Part shown: positions 38,979-48,828 of the stretch, piece after piece
How the letters are laid out: each line of letters starts with the position of its first letter
Position numbering within the stretch: the first letter of the stretch is position 1
Assembly (NCBI RefSeq): GCF_004923295.1
Contig: NZ_CP039634.1
Span: 1,764,001 to 1,828,000, forward strand
Reading direction: 5' to 3'
DNA: 64,000 bases
From: Azospirillum sp. TSH100
Lineage (GTDB): Bacteria > Pseudomonadota > Alphaproteobacteria > Azospirillales > Azospirillaceae
The notes under the pieces: model-generated
What the model was told of the DNA's origin: nothing
The model's database searches: none
The model's input: only the letters and a program-made list of their open reading frames with translations
Translations under genes and position numbers: made by a program

Positions 38979-40031
38979 GTGAGCCAGCGCCTGACCATCG
39001 CCCTGGATGCCATGGGTGGCGATCACGGTCCCGACATGGTCATTGCCGGGGCGGACATCGCGCGGGAACGCCATCCCGACGTGCATTTTCTGCTGTATGG
39101 CGACCGGCAGCGGCTTGAGCCCCTGCTGAACCAGCGGCCCGCGTTGAAGGCGGTGGCGGAAATCCGCCACACAGCCGACTTCGTGGCCGGTGACGCCAAG
39201 CCGGCGGTGGCGCTGCGCGCGGGTCGCCAGTCCAGCATGAGGCTTGCCATCGACGCCGTCGCGGCGGGTGATGCCGCCTGCGTGGTATCGGCCGGCAACA
39301 CAGGCGCCCTCATGGCGATGGCCAAGTTCGTGCTCAAGACGCTGCCGGGCATCGACCGGCCGGCGATGGCCTCCTTCTTCCCGACGCAACGGGGCGAGAG
39401 CGTGATGCTGGACCTCGGCGCCAACGCCGAGTGCCAGCCGGAAAATCTCGTCCAGTTCGCCGTGATGGGGGCCGTTTTCGCGCGCGCCATCCTGGGGCTG
39501 CCGGAACCGTCGATCGGCGTGCTGAACATCGGTTCGGAAGACATGAAGGGCAACGAGGTGGTGCGTGCCGCGGCGGCCAGCCTGCGCGACATGCCGCTGC
39601 CCGGCCGCTTTCACGGCTTCGTCGAGGGCACCGACATCGGCCTGGGCACGGTGGACGTCATCGTCACCGACGGCTTCACCGGCAATGTCGCGCTGAAGAC
39701 GGCGGAAGGGACGGCGAAGCTGTTCTCCGAATTCCTGCGCCGCACCTTCGCGACCTCCTTCCTGGCGCGGATCGGCTATCTGCTGGCACGCGGCGCCTTC
39801 AAGCGCTTCCGCGAACGGATCGACCCGCGCCGCTACAACGGTGCGATGTTCCTGGGCCTGCGCGGCGTCTGCGTGAAGAGCCATGGCGGCACCGACGCCG
39901 TCGGCTTCGCCAATGCCGTGGCGGTCGCCATCAATCTGGCGACGCACGGCTTCAACGAACGCATCAAGGAAGAGATGGGACGCATAGCCGACGCGACCCC
40001 TCTTCCCGACACGAAGGCGGCGGCGGGCTGA
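38979..40031 (+). CDS. plsX: Phosphate acyltransferase PlsX
   Basis: PlsX makes acyl-phosphate from acyl-ACP for phospholipid synthesis. The 350-aa protein starts at GTG and has ALDAMGGDHGPDMVI at its N-terminus, SAGNTGALMAMAKF, LDLGANAEC, and GFTGNVALKTAEG, all canonical. Its stop is 3 bp from the fabH start, so the two genes are co-translated. Confidence 0.97.
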   Translation: MSQRLTIALDAMGGDHGPDMVIAGADIARERHPDVHFLLYGDRQRLEPLLNQRPALKAVAEIRHTADFVAGDAKPAVALRAGRQSSMRLAIDAVAAGDAACVVSAGNTGALMAMAKFVLKTLPGIDRPAMASFFPTQRGESVMLDLGANAECQPENLVQFAVMGAVFARAILGLPEPSIGVLNIGSEDMKGNEVVRAAAASLRDMPLPGRFHGFVEGTDIGLGTVDVIVTDGFTGNVALKTAEGTAKLFSEFLRRTFATSFLARIGYLLARGAFKRFRERIDPRRYNGAMFLGLRGVCVKSHGGTDAVGFANAVAVAINLATHGFNERIKEEMGRIADATPLPDTKAAAG

Positions 40032-40034
40032 ACA

Positions 40035-41006
40035 ATGGTCATGCGTTCCCGAGTTCTGGGTTGCGGTATCTTCCTGCCGTCCAACGTCGTCACCAACCAA
40101 GATTTGGAACAGCGGGTCGACACGTCGGACGAATGGATCGTCCAGCGCACCGGCATCAAGTCCCGCCACATCGCCGCGGAGGGGGAGAAGACCTCCGACC
40201 TCGCCATCGCGGCGGCCACGCGGGCTCTTGAGCATGCCGGCGTGCCGGCCGGCAGCATCGACTGCATCATCCTGGCCACCACCACGCCCGACAACACCTT
40301 CCCCGCGACCGCCACCAGGGTGCAGGCGGCGCTGGGGACCAAGGGGTTCGCCATGGACATCCAGGCCGTCTGCGCCGGGTTCGTCTATGCCATGTCGGTG
40401 GCCGACAATTTCCTGCGCAACGGTCAGGCGCGCCGCGCGCTGGTGATCGGGGCGGAGACCTTCTCCCGCCTGCTCGACTGGAACGACCGCACCACGTGCG
40501 TGCTGTTCGGCGACGGTGCCGGCGCCATCGTCCTGGAAGCCTATGAGGCCGAGGGCGATTCGTCCGACCAGGGCGTGCTGTCCACCCATCTGCATTCCGA
40601 CGGCACCCAGTACGACCTGCTCTATGTCGACGGCGGCGCGTCGTCGACCGGCACGATCGGCCATGTCCGCATGCACGGGCAGGAGATCTTCCGCCACGCC
40701 GTGTCGAAGCTGTCGGCGGTGGTCGAAGAGGCGCTGGCCGCCAACGGCCTTGAGTCGACCGACATCGACTGGATGGTTCCGCATCAGGCGAACCGCCGCA
40801 TCATCGACGGGCTGGCCCGCAAGATGAAGCTGTCGCCGGAAAAGGTGGTGCTGACGGTCGACCGTCACGGCAACACCTCGGCCGCGTCGATTCCGCTGGC
40901 GCTCGGCGAGGCGGTGGCCGATGGCAGAATCAAGCGCGGCGACCTGATCCTGATGGAAGCCATCGGCGGCGGCCTGACCTGGGGATCGGCGCTGATCCGC
41001 TGGTAA
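40035..41006 (+). CDS. fabH: 3-oxoacyl-ACP synthase III FabH
   Basis: FabH starts fatty-acid synthesis by condensing acetyl-CoA with malonyl-ACP. The 323-aa protein has the catalytic triad Cys (DIQAVCAGF), His ([10 protein letters not shown]) and Asn ([10 protein letters not shown]). It begins at the ATG 3 bp after plsX; an ATG two codons on (MRSRVLG) is an alternative. Together with fabI at 9 kb it covers the first and last steps of the elongation cycle. Confidence 0.97.
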   Translation: MVMRSRVLGCGIFLPSNVVTNQDLEQRVDTSDEWIVQRTGIKSRHIAAEGEKTSDLAIAAATRALEHAGVPAGSIDCIILATTTPDNTFPATATRVQAALGTKGFAMDIQAVCAGFVYAMSVADNFLRNGQARRALVIGAETFSRLLDWNDRTTCVLFGDGAGAIVLEAYEAEGDSSDQGVLSTHLHSDGTQYDLLYVDGGASSTGTIGHVRMHGQEIFRHAVSKLSAVVEEALAANGLESTDIDWMVPHQANRRIIDGLARKMKLSPEKVVLTVDRHGNTSAASIPLALGEAVADGRIKRGDLILMEAIGGGLTWGSALIRW

Positions 41007-41054
41007 GGCGGCAGGTTCGTCCGTCGACCTGTCTTTCCGATTGCTGCACTGCAC

Positions 41055-41077
41055 GCCCGGCCGGGCTTCGGCCGGGC
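41055..41077 (+). terminator. GC-rich hairpin after fabH
   Basis: A perfect 8-bp stem pairs 41055-41062 with 41070-41077 around a 7-nt loop, 49 bp past fabH. No T-run follows, so termination is only possible. ihfA starts 86 bp further on. Confidence 0.45.
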
Positions 41078-41163
41078 CGTTATGATGTGCCAAGCTTTTG
41101 AATTGACGGACCTTCTTTGCCCGGATTACCGTCTTTACAACGGTTGCGGGGGGAGGTCGAACA

Positions 41164-41496
41164 ATGTCGCAAAATACCGTAACGCGCGCTCAATTGAGCG
41201 AAGCCGTCTACCAGGAGGTCGGACTTTCGCGCAACGAATCGGCCGATCTGGTCGAAACCGTCCTGGACGAGATTTCCGACGCGCTGGCCCGGGGGGAGAT
41301 GGTGAAGATCTCCTCCTTCGGCAGCTTTCAGGTTCGCCAGAAGGGCGAGCGAATCGGTCGCAATCCCAAAACCGGGGAAGAGGTTCCGATCCTGCCGCGC
41401 CGGGTGTTGGTTTTCCGCGCCAGCCATGTGCTGAAGAACCGGATCAACGAGGTTCAGGAGGGTGGGGCTCCGACGCCCGCGCGGGCGCTGTCCTGA
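41164..41496 (+). CDS. ihfA: Integration host factor alpha subunit
   Basis: This 110-aa nucleoid protein bends DNA as a heterodimer with IhfB. The HU/IHF signature lies at [21 protein letters not shown], interrupted by no gaps, and is followed by [18 protein letters not shown]. The N-terminal part ([20 protein letters not shown]) is alpha-type. It sits between fabH and a MerR-family gene, the standard alphaproteobacterial context. Confidence 0.96.
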   Translation: MSQNTVTRAQLSEAVYQEVGLSRNESADLVETVLDEISDALARGEMVKISSFGSFQVRQKGERIGRNPKTGEEVPILPRRVLVFRASHVLKNRINEVQEGGAPTPARALS

Positions 41497-41596
41497 CGCC
41501 GGCCGCCATCGATAATGCGGATTTTCTGTCCATCGCCGTGCCGTGCCTTCCCGCGGCCTGTTTCCCGCGGTCATCGGCGGATGGCCTGATCTCACC

Positions 41597-42061
41597 ATGA
41601 AATCCGCCACGGCCTATCGCACCATCAGCGAGGTGTCGACCGACCTCAACGTGCCCCAGCATGTGCTGCGGTTCTGGGAGACCAAATTTCCCCAGATCCG
41701 CCCGCTGAAGCGGGGCGGTGGCCGGCGCTATTACCGGCCGGAGGATGTCGAGCTTCTGCGGCGCATCCAGTCTTTGCTGTATGAGGACCGCTACACCATA
41801 AAGGGGGTTCAGCGCCTGCTGAAGGAAGGACGCATGTCCGACCCGACGCCGCCGCTGCCGGAGGACGACGAGGATGGCGGCGGGACTGCGGACGGCGAGG
41901 AGTTCACAGGCGATGAAGCGCAGGACGGCGGGGAGGGTGAGGCCGATCAGCCGCCCCTGTCGGATGCCGTCCGGCACGAGATCACCATGGTGCTGGACGA
42001 GCTGAAATCGCTGCGATCGGTGCTGTCCCGCCTGTCCGAAATAGGGAGCAAAAAAAGCTGA
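41597..42061 (+). CDS. MerR-family transcriptional regulator
   Basis: This 154-aa protein has an N-terminal MerR helix-turn-helix ([22 protein letters not shown]) with the family wing motif [16 protein letters not shown] strongly acidic Gly-rich linker spans ~85-120, and a C-terminal helix follows ([18 protein letters not shown]), probably for dimerisation. No metal-binding Cys are present. It is the conserved regulator next to ihfA in alphaproteobacteria; its target is not established. The start at 41597 was preferred because upstream residues are unlike the family. Confidence 0.93.
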   Translation: MKSATAYRTISEVSTDLNVPQHVLRFWETKFPQIRPLKRGGGRRYYRPEDVELLRRIQSLLYEDRYTIKGVQRLLKEGRMSDPTPPLPEDDEDGGGTADGEEFTGDEAQDGGEGEADQPPLSDAVRHEITMVLDELKSLRSVLSRLSEIGSKKS

Positions 42062-42080
42062 AAAATCATCACGGGAGATG

Positions 42081-42109
42081 TTGCATCGGCGAAAGTCCGC
42101 GGCTATAGT
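42081..42109 (+). promoter_or_regulatory. Sigma-70 promoter of tRNA-Pro
   Basis: TTGCAT at 42081-42086 and TATAGT at 42104-42109 have a 17-bp spacer, 46 bp upstream of the mature tRNA 5' end. This is one of the best promoter matches in the window. Confidence 0.6.
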
Positions 42110-42155
42110 CCCGTTCCCTTCCGGAGCCAAGCCGCAAGCACTGCGGTGAAGTTGA

Positions 42156-42232
42156 CGGAGCGTAGCGCAGCCTGGTAGCGCATCAGACTGGGGGTCTGGG
42201 GGTCGCAGGTTCAAATCCTGTCGCTCCGACCA
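42156..42232 (+). tRNA. tRNA-Pro (anticodon GGG)
   Basis: This 77-nt cloverleaf has a perfect 7-bp acceptor stem (CGGAGCG with CGCTCCG). The anticodon stem is TCAGA with TCTGG, and the loop CTGGGGG places anticodon GGG at 42190-42192. The T-loop is GGTTCAAATCC, the discriminator A, and CCA is encoded at 42230-42232. It reads CCC/CCU proline codons and is followed by a strong terminator. Confidence 0.96.
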
Positions 42233-42246
42233 GTTCCGGAAGGATC

Positions 42247-42286
42247 AAAAAAGGCCTTGGAACCTAATGGTTCCAGGGCCTTTTTC
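42247..42286 (+). terminator. Rho-independent terminator after tRNA-Pro
   Basis: A long stem pairs AAAAAAGGCC-TTGGAACC (42247-42264) with GGTTCCA-GGGCCTTTTT (42269-42285) around a TAAT loop, with one wobble or mismatch. The A-rich 5' side and T-rich 3' side make it work on either strand. Confidence 0.9.
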
Positions 42287-42505
42287 TTTGTTCGATTCAT
42301 CGGGCGCCATCGGATCAACTATCGACGCGGTATGGAAGTCTTGTGAGGAAGTTGCGCTGTTTCCTCACGCCGTGCTGCCCTCCACCGCCGATCTTCGCCA
42401 CCATCACCCGACCGCTGCACGACGGGGTCTCGTATCGTAGCGAGGTGTTGTCGCCGGACCTTGAGCATTGCGAGGGCCGGTCGGGTGCGGTATCGCGCAC
42501 TGACA

Positions 42506-42880
42506 TCAGAAACCGCTGTTCGGTCGGTCGCTTGCGGTGACCATCGGTTCTTGCTTCGGTCTTCTTGCGCGAGACCTTCCTATTGCCCTCCGGCTTTCGG
42601 AAATGAGGGCGCGGGCTATGTCCACCTGCTCTTGTCGTCTGGCGATGATGGTTCGCCGGACCTCCATGTCGAGACGGAACTGGTCCAGCAAGGATAGGAA
42701 ATCCGGGCGTGGTGATTTTTCTCTCATTCCTTGAATTATTGGTTGTAGGCGTGCGTCTGCAATTGCCTCAAAGCCGAATGCCGGAAGTCGAGCCTGAACG
42801 CGGCGGCACTGATCATCTTTCCCGCTGATTACGTCCTCCGCGTCGTTGCACTCCCCGGCATAACGCCTGGAAAACAACAT
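42506..42880 (-). CDS. Small basic protein of unknown function (124 aa)
   Basis: From the ATG at 42880, with a GAGGAG ribosome site 7 bp upstream, this encodes a 124-aa helical, Arg-rich protein (SLLDQFRLDMEVRRTIIARRQEQVDIARALISESRRAIGRSRARR). I do not recognise the family. Base composition is lower in GC and codon use less biased than in the neighbours, and long non-coding DNA flanks it, which fits an acquired or young gene. The in-frame extension to 42994 lacks a ribosome site and overlaps the ohr control region. Confidence 0.6.
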   Translation of the reverse strand: MLFSRRYAGECNDAEDVISGKDDQCRRVQARLPAFGFEAIADARLQPIIQGMREKSPRPDFLSLLDQFRLDMEVRRTIIARRQEQVDIARALISESRRAIGRSRARRPKQEPMVTASDRPNSGF

Positions 42881-42983
42881 GCTCGTCTCCTCATTCACCG
42901 GCGCGATGGCACTGATGCGTCGGCGCAGCTTCGTCCGCGGACGGGAAAACTCGCGTCGAAGGTCCGTGCTATGCACGAGATGC

Positions 42984-43041
42984 ATTGCGCGCAATTGAAT
43001 GACGCACGACTAAATACATTGCGCACAATTGAATTGCGCAT
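42984..43041 (+). promoter_or_regulatory. OhrR-type operator upstream of ohr
   Basis: A perfect 12-bp palindrome ATTGCGCGCAAT lies at 42984-42995. A near-identical copy ATTGCGCACAAT is at 43018-43029, with an additional half-site AATTGCGCAT at 43032-43041. OhrR operators in other bacteria are AATT-containing inverted repeats of this kind. The second copy overlaps a plausible promoter (TTGCGC at 43019, TTATGT at 43041), so repressor binding would block RNA polymerase. Confidence 0.7.
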
Positions 43042-43144
43042 TATGTTTTTTCTCACGAGATCGATGGGCGCCGGTTCAAACCGCCGCCCCGGAAGCCAAA
43101 GCCCGCTACCCCTAAACTCATCACTCAATGAAGGAGCACACGTC

Positions 43145-43564
43145 ATGAAGACCCTGTATTCGACCAAGGTGACCGCGACCGGTGGCCGTGACGGCAAGGC
43201 CGTCAGCGAGGATGGTCTGCTGTCGGTCGCGCTGGCCGCGCCGAAGGAACTGGGCGGCCAGGGTGGCGCCACCAACCCCGAGCAACTGTTCGCCGCCGGC
43301 TATTCCGCCTGCTTCATCGGCGCCATCAAGTTCGTCGGCAACCGGGACAAGATCGCCGTTCCGGCCGATCTGACGGTGAATGCCAAGGTCGGCATCGGTG
43401 CGCGTGACGATGGCGAGGGTTTCGGCCTGACGGTCGACTTCGTGGTCTCGCTGCCGGGCATGGACAAGGCCGCCGCCGAGGATCTGCTGGCCCGCGCCCA
43501 CAAGGTTTGCCCCTACAGCCATGCCACCAAGGGCAATATCCCGGTCACCACGACCGTTGCCTGA
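43145..43564 (+). CDS. ohr: Organic hydroperoxide resistance protein Ohr
   Basis: Ohr is a thiol peroxidase that reduces organic hydroperoxides using lipoyl thiols. The 139-aa protein has the peroxidatic Cys56 in GYSACFIGAI and the resolving Cys122 in HKVCPYSHATKGN, plus the partner Arg15 and the Glu46 segment NPEQLFAAGY. An AAGGAG ribosome site precedes the ATG. Its regulator ohrR follows downstream. Confidence 0.97.
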   Translation: MKTLYSTKVTATGGRDGKAVSEDGLLSVALAAPKELGGQGGATNPEQLFAAGYSACFIGAIKFVGNRDKIAVPADLTVNAKVGIGARDDGEGFGLTVDFVVSLPGMDKAAAEDLLARAHKVCPYSHATKGNIPVTTTVA

Positions 43565-43715
43565 GGATGAGTCTTGAAGACCGGGCCTGAGGCCATCGCC
43601 TGAGGCGAAAAGTCTTCGGCATTGCGCCGCCGGGCTGTTGCGCGCGATTGTGCTGGGCACGATCGACCGACGCGCGGCATCTCGGCGGCGCGCCGCTTTT
43701 CAAGGTTCAGACATC

Positions 43716-44171
43716 ATGGCAGCCGACAAGGACGACCCACTTCTGCTCTCCAACCAGGCTTGCTTCGCGCTCTATTCGGCAAATCTGGCGATGAGTCGGA
43801 TCTACCGCCCGATGCTGGAGAAGCTCGGCCTGACCTATCCACAGTATCTGATCATGCTGCTGCTGTGGGAGGAGGACGGCCAGTCGATGAAACTGCTGGG
43901 CGAACGGCTGGGGCTGGACAGCGGCACGCTGACCCCGCTGTTGAAGCGGATGGAAGGTCAGGCGCTGCTGAAGCGCAGCCGCGATCCGCAGGACGAGCGG
44001 CTGGTGCGCATCTGCCTGACCGCCGACGGGGCGGCACTGCGGGCACAGGCCGAATGCCTGCCGACGCGGATTGCCGCCGCCGCCGGCTGGTCGGCCGCCG
44101 AATTGACCTCGCTCCGCGAGACGGTGTTGCGGCTGCGCGACGACCTGAACCGGAGCGCCGACCAGGACTGA
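43716..44171 (+). CDS. ohrR: Organic-hydroperoxide-sensing MarR-family repressor OhrR
   Basis: This 151-aa winged-helix repressor has the redox Cys16 (NQACFALYSANLAMSRIYR) and the two tyrosines, Tyr30 and Tyr41, that hydrogen-bond it, offset by one from B. subtilis OhrR. Two further cysteines, Cys100 and Cys114, are candidates for the disulfide partner of 2-Cys OhrR. The DNA-binding part is LGERLGLDSGTLTPLLKRME. The start at 43716 excludes a non-homologous Arg-rich leader. Confidence 0.95.
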   Translation: MAADKDDPLLLSNQACFALYSANLAMSRIYRPMLEKLGLTYPQYLIMLLLWEEDGQSMKLLGERLGLDSGTLTPLLKRMEGQALLKRSRDPQDERLVRICLTADGAALRAQAECLPTRIAAAAGWSAAELTSLRETVLRLRDDLNRSADQD

Positions 44172-44259
44172 GGGACCGGCCTCGCGCGAAAAGGGGCTGG
44201 AAAACGGCGGCGGGAGAGCCTTTTCTATCCAGCCGCTCTCCCGATCGAAGGTCCCCGCC

Positions 44260-44862
44260 GTGAGCCTTGCCCTGAATGACGACCGTCTCCGCCTTCGTCC
44301 GGCCGATGCCGACGACGCACCGGATCTGGCGCGGCTGATCGACATCGCCGGCGGCGGGGTCTACGAGTTTCTGCTCGACGGGCTGATGCCAGGGATGACC
44401 GCGGCCGAGATTCTGGTGCCTGGGCTGGCCGGGCGCAGCGGTTCGCTGTCGCACCGGCAGAGCGGTGTGGCGGAACTGGACGGGCGGGTGGTCGGCATCG
44501 CCCATGGCTATCCTACCGACTGGATCCGGACCGAGGATTACAGCGGCCTGCCGCCGGACCGCGTCGCCCATATGGCCGAGTTCTCCGAAACGCTGGACTG
44601 GGGCAGCTATTTCCTGTCGGCGCTGGCGGTCGATCCCGAGTTGCGGCGCCACGGCATCGCCGGGCGGCTGCTCGGCTGGTTTTACGAGCGGGCGCGGACC
44701 GGCGGCTTCGACCGCGTGACCCTGCATGTCTGGGCCGACAACGAACCGGCCCGCCGCCTTTATGCCGGCGAAGGGTTCGAGGAGATCGGCCGCGCCGCCA
44801 TTCCCTGGCATCCCCGGCTGCCGCACCAGGGCGGCAGCATCCTGCTGCGGCGCTATCTGTGA
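44260..44862 (+). CDS. GNAT-family N-acetyltransferase
   Basis: This 200-aa acetyltransferase has LRLRPADADDAPDLARLID at its N-terminus and the acetyl-CoA loop RRHGIAGRLLGWF (R-x2-G-x-G/A) at ~145. The C-terminal part, LHVWADNEPARRLYAGEGF, is the motif typical of RimI-like enzymes. It starts at GTG. The 3' end overlaps the convergent hydrolase gene by 10 bp. The acceptor substrate is unknown. Confidence 0.93.
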   Translation: MSLALNDDRLRLRPADADDAPDLARLIDIAGGGVYEFLLDGLMPGMTAAEILVPGLAGRSGSLSHRQSGVAELDGRVVGIAHGYPTDWIRTEDYSGLPPDRVAHMAEFSETLDWGSYFLSALAVDPELRRHGIAGRLLGWFYERARTGGFDRVTLHVWADNEPARRLYAGEGFEEIGRAAIPWHPRLPHQGGSILLRRYL

Positions 44863-45833
44863 GCGGCGATCTCCCCGACGATTTCTTCGGCTGACAGCTC
44901 GTCGATACGGCGCACCACCAGCTCCGGATCGGCATAATGCACCATGTGGCCGGACTCCGGCACCCAATGCAAAGTGCTGTCGGGCAGGACATGGTGAAGC
45001 CGGCCGCTTTGCTCCTCCTGCTCCACCACGCGGTCGTGATGGCCGGCGAAGATCGCCACCGGGACCGCCAGCTCGGCATAGCGGTGCTGCAAGCGCTCAG
45101 CGGCAGGCACCATGGTGACGCCGTCCTGGGCATTGGCGCGCAGCTGGCCGGGCCGGGTGGTCAGGGCGGCGGGAAAACTCTCCGTCAGATGCTCCGGTAC
45201 CGGGCGCGGCGAGAACAGCGTCTTCAGCAGTCCCGGCATCATTGCCTTGGAAACCGGCGGCGACAGGGTGTGGCGCAGCAGGCCGCCCAGCACCGGCGTC
45301 GTCAACGGCGCCACCAGAACCGTGTCGACCCGTCTGGTCGGGAAATAATAGCCGGCCAGCAACACCAGCCCCTTCACCACGCGGTGGTGGTCGAGCGCCA
45401 GCGCCAGCGCCACCAGGGTGGCATAGGAGTGGCCGACCACCACGGCCTTCTCGATGTTCAGCGCGGCAAAGGCCCGGGCCAGGAGATCGGCCTGATCCTC
45501 AGGCGTCCATTCGCGGTCGTGGGGCCGCTCGCTGTGGCCCATGCCGGGGCGGTCGAAGGCGATCACCCGGTGGCTCCGTGCCAGCCGTTGGAACAGCCCG
45601 CTCGCCAGCGAATCACCGAGGGCGGAGACATTGCCATGCAGCAGCACGACCGGCGGACCTTCGCCGGCTTCCATATAGTGCAGCCGGACGCCATCGACGG
45701 TGAGGAAGCGGCCTTCCGGGGGATAGCGACGCTCGGCTGCGCGCGCCGCCAGGCTGTTGGCGATGGCCAAGCCGCCCAGGGTCAGCGCGGTGAGGCCCAG
45801 AGTCGTGAGCATGGTGGAGTGGCGGTCGGTCAT
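44853..45833 (-). CDS. Membrane-anchored alpha/beta hydrolase
   Basis: From the ATG at 45833 the protein has 326 aa. An N-terminal hydrophobic segment (TTLGLTALTLGGLAIANSLA) suggests a signal anchor. The fold markers are VVLLHGNVSALGDS (oxyanion loop), FDRPGMGHSERP, and the nucleophile elbow VVGHSYATLVAL. The acid and base are probably in FAGHHDRVV and ESGHMVHY. No substrate can be assigned. The longer frame to 45941 adds a Pro/Arg-rich leader and lacks support. Confidence 0.92.
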   Translation of the reverse strand: MTDRHSTMLTTLGLTALTLGGLAIANSLAARAAERRYPPEGRFLTVDGVRLHYMEAGEGPPVVLLHGNVSALGDSLASGLFQRLARSHRVIAFDRPGMGHSERPHDREWTPEDQADLLARAFAALNIEKAVVVGHSYATLVALALALDHHRVVKGLVLLAGYYFPTRRVDTVLVAPLTTPVLGGLLRHTLSPPVSKAMMPGLLKTLFSPRPVPEHLTESFPAALTTRPGQLRANAQDGVTMVPAAERLQHRYAELAVPVAIFAGHHDRVVEQEEQSGRLHHVLPDSTLHWVPESGHMVHYADPELVVRRIDELSAEEIVGEIAAHR

Positions 45834-45942
45834 GGCGGTTGTCCTCTCAGGCTGCTGCTGCGGCGCAGCATCGCGAGGGGACAACCGGCGGGCGGGGAAA
45901 GGGTTCCGGGGAGGGGCTTCCGCCGTCTCCCCAACCCCCACA

Positions 45943-46875
45943 TCACTTCCCAGCCTTCAGCTGATCCCGCGTCAGCCAGAACACCTCGCCGAAGCTGTTG
46001 GCTGTTTGCAGCCACAGGAAGTCCAGATGCGGATACTCCGCCTCCAGGATCTCGCGGCCGGTGCCGAACTCGCACAGCAGGCCGCCCTCCGGTGTCAGGT
46101 GCTTGGGTGCTTCCTTCAGGATACGGCGGACGATCTCCAACCCGTCGTCGCCACCGGCCAGCGCCATCTCCGGCTCGGCACGGAATTCCGGCGGCAGGGC
46201 ATCCATCGACTCGGCATCGACATAAGGCGGGTTGGTGATGATGACGTCATACTTCCGCGTTTTCAGCGGAGCGAACAGGTCGCCGTGATGCAGGGCTATG
46301 CGGTCCTCGAAGCCGCTGTCGGCGACGTTGCGCTTCGCCACCTCCAGCGCGTCGGGCGACAGGTCCACCGCGTCGACCTGGGCCTCGGGGAAGATGCGGG
46401 CGGCCAGGATGGCGAGGCAACCGGACCCGGTGCACAGATCCAGCACCCGCTCGACCGAGGTCGGATCCTCCACCAGCGTGAAATCATCGCCGCCGAACAG
46501 GTCGGAAAACAGCAGTTCGCCGATGTAGGAGCGCGGGACGATCACCCGCTCGTCCACATAGAAGGGAATGCCCTGGATATAGGCCTTGTTCAGCAGGTAG
46601 GGCGCCGGCTTGCGGGTGTCGATGCGGGCATGGAGGATGCCGGCCACCGCCTCGCGCTCCGCCGCGGTCAGGCGGGCGTCCAGATAGGGGTCGAGCTGGT
46701 CGACCGGCAGGTGCAGCGTTTCCAGCACCAGGAACACCGCCTCGTCGAAGGCCGTGGTGGTGCCGTGGCCGTAATCCAGATCGGCCTCGTTGAAGCGGCT
46801 GACGCCGTAGCGCAGGAAATCGCGGATCGTCTTCAGCTCGGCGGCCGCGGCGGCTGGGGTGTGTTTGGTGGTCAC
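45943..46875 (-). CDS. prmB: Ribosomal protein uL3 N5-glutamine methyltransferase PrmB
   Basis: PrmB methylates a glutamine in ribosomal protein L3. The 310-aa protein has the N-terminal helical substrate domain (TIRDFLRYGVSRFNEADLDYGHG), the conserved IVPRSYIGEL, SAM motif I VLDLCTGSGCLAI, and the catalytic NPPY in DVIITNPPYVDAESM. NPPY plus the RSYIGEL block separates it from PrmC. It follows the ArsC-like gene on the same strand by 36 bp. Confidence 0.96.
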   Translation of the reverse strand: MTTKHTPAAAAAELKTIRDFLRYGVSRFNEADLDYGHGTTTAFDEAVFLVLETLHLPVDQLDPYLDARLTAAEREAVAGILHARIDTRKPAPYLLNKAYIQGIPFYVDERVIVPRSYIGELLFSDLFGGDDFTLVEDPTSVERVLDLCTGSGCLAILAARIFPEAQVDAVDLSPDALEVAKRNVADSGFEDRIALHHGDLFAPLKTRKYDVIITNPPYVDAESMDALPPEFRAEPEMALAGGDDGLEIVRRILKEAPKHLTPEGGLLCEFGTGREILEAEYPHLDFLWLQTANSFGEVFWLTRDQLKAGK

Positions 46876-46911
46876 GGGCGGCTGGCTCCGGTCAGAGGCG
46901 GGAATGAGGGG

Positions 46912-47253
46912 TCAGAGCAGGTCGAGGACCGACTCCGGTGGGCGGCCGACGCGGGCGCGGTCGCCCTTGACCACGATGGGGCGCTCGATGGCGGCCGGGT
47001 TGGCGGACAGAGCGGCGACCAGCGCCTCGCCATCGAGATCCTTGGGCAGACCGGCCTCCGCCGCTTCCTTGGCACGGGTGATGTCGCGCGGCCCCTTGCC
47101 CAGCTTGGCGAGGAGGACCGACAGTTCCGCCGTGCTGGGCGGGGTCTTCAGATACTCGATCACCGTCGGCTCGACACCGCGGGAGCGCAGAAGCTCCAGC
47201 GTCTCGCGCGATTTGCTGCAACGCGGGTTGTGATAGATCGTCACGTCGCTCAT
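46912..47253 (-). CDS. ArsC/YfgD-family arsenate-reductase-like protein
   Basis: This 113-aa thioredoxin-fold protein has IYHNPRCSKSRETLELL, in which Cys12 matches the catalytic Cys of glutaredoxin-linked ArsC. The C-terminal block IERPIVVKGDRARVGRPPESVLDLL is also typical. The family includes true arsenate reductases and housekeeping YfgD-type proteins. No ars genes are nearby, so the latter is more likely. It is divergent from serA. Confidence 0.92.
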   Translation of the reverse strand: MSDVTIYHNPRCSKSRETLELLRSRGVEPTVIEYLKTPPSTAELSVLLAKLGKGPRDITRAKEAAEAGLPKDLDGEALVAALSANPAAIERPIVVKGDRARVGRPPESVLDLL

Positions 47254-47479
47254 GACAGGGTTTCCAAGTTTGAAGAGCGGTCAGACTGATACACCCAACC
47301 CGCGTTGCGCGCCAATCCGGCATGCGGAAACGGACGCCGCGGCGCAACATCCCTCAGGTGACAAGGGCCGGCTTTGGTATTATTTTGCGCGCTCGCTTTT
47401 CCGAAGGGCCCAGACGCGCCGTTTTCCCGGTGGGCGGGCCTTGCGGAACAGAACCGATGCCCAGATACGGAAGCCGGCC

Positions 47480-48724
<1,245 letters not shown>

Positions 48725-48828
48725 GAAGGTGAGGGGAGGAGGGCCTGTCAGTGGCGCCCCTCTTCCCCTTCGTCTCTCTTGCCGTCAATTCTCTTGTGGG
48801 CGAAGGGTTTCCCGGTAACAGTGCCGGA

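Noticed and set aside
38940..41093. 717-codon minus-strand open frame across plsX and fabH
   Set aside because: It is a shadow of two identified genes; no homology or ribosome site is visible.
46912..47253. Arsenic resistance operon
   Set aside because: Only a single ArsC/YfgD-type gene is present, with no arsB, arsR or acr3 nearby.
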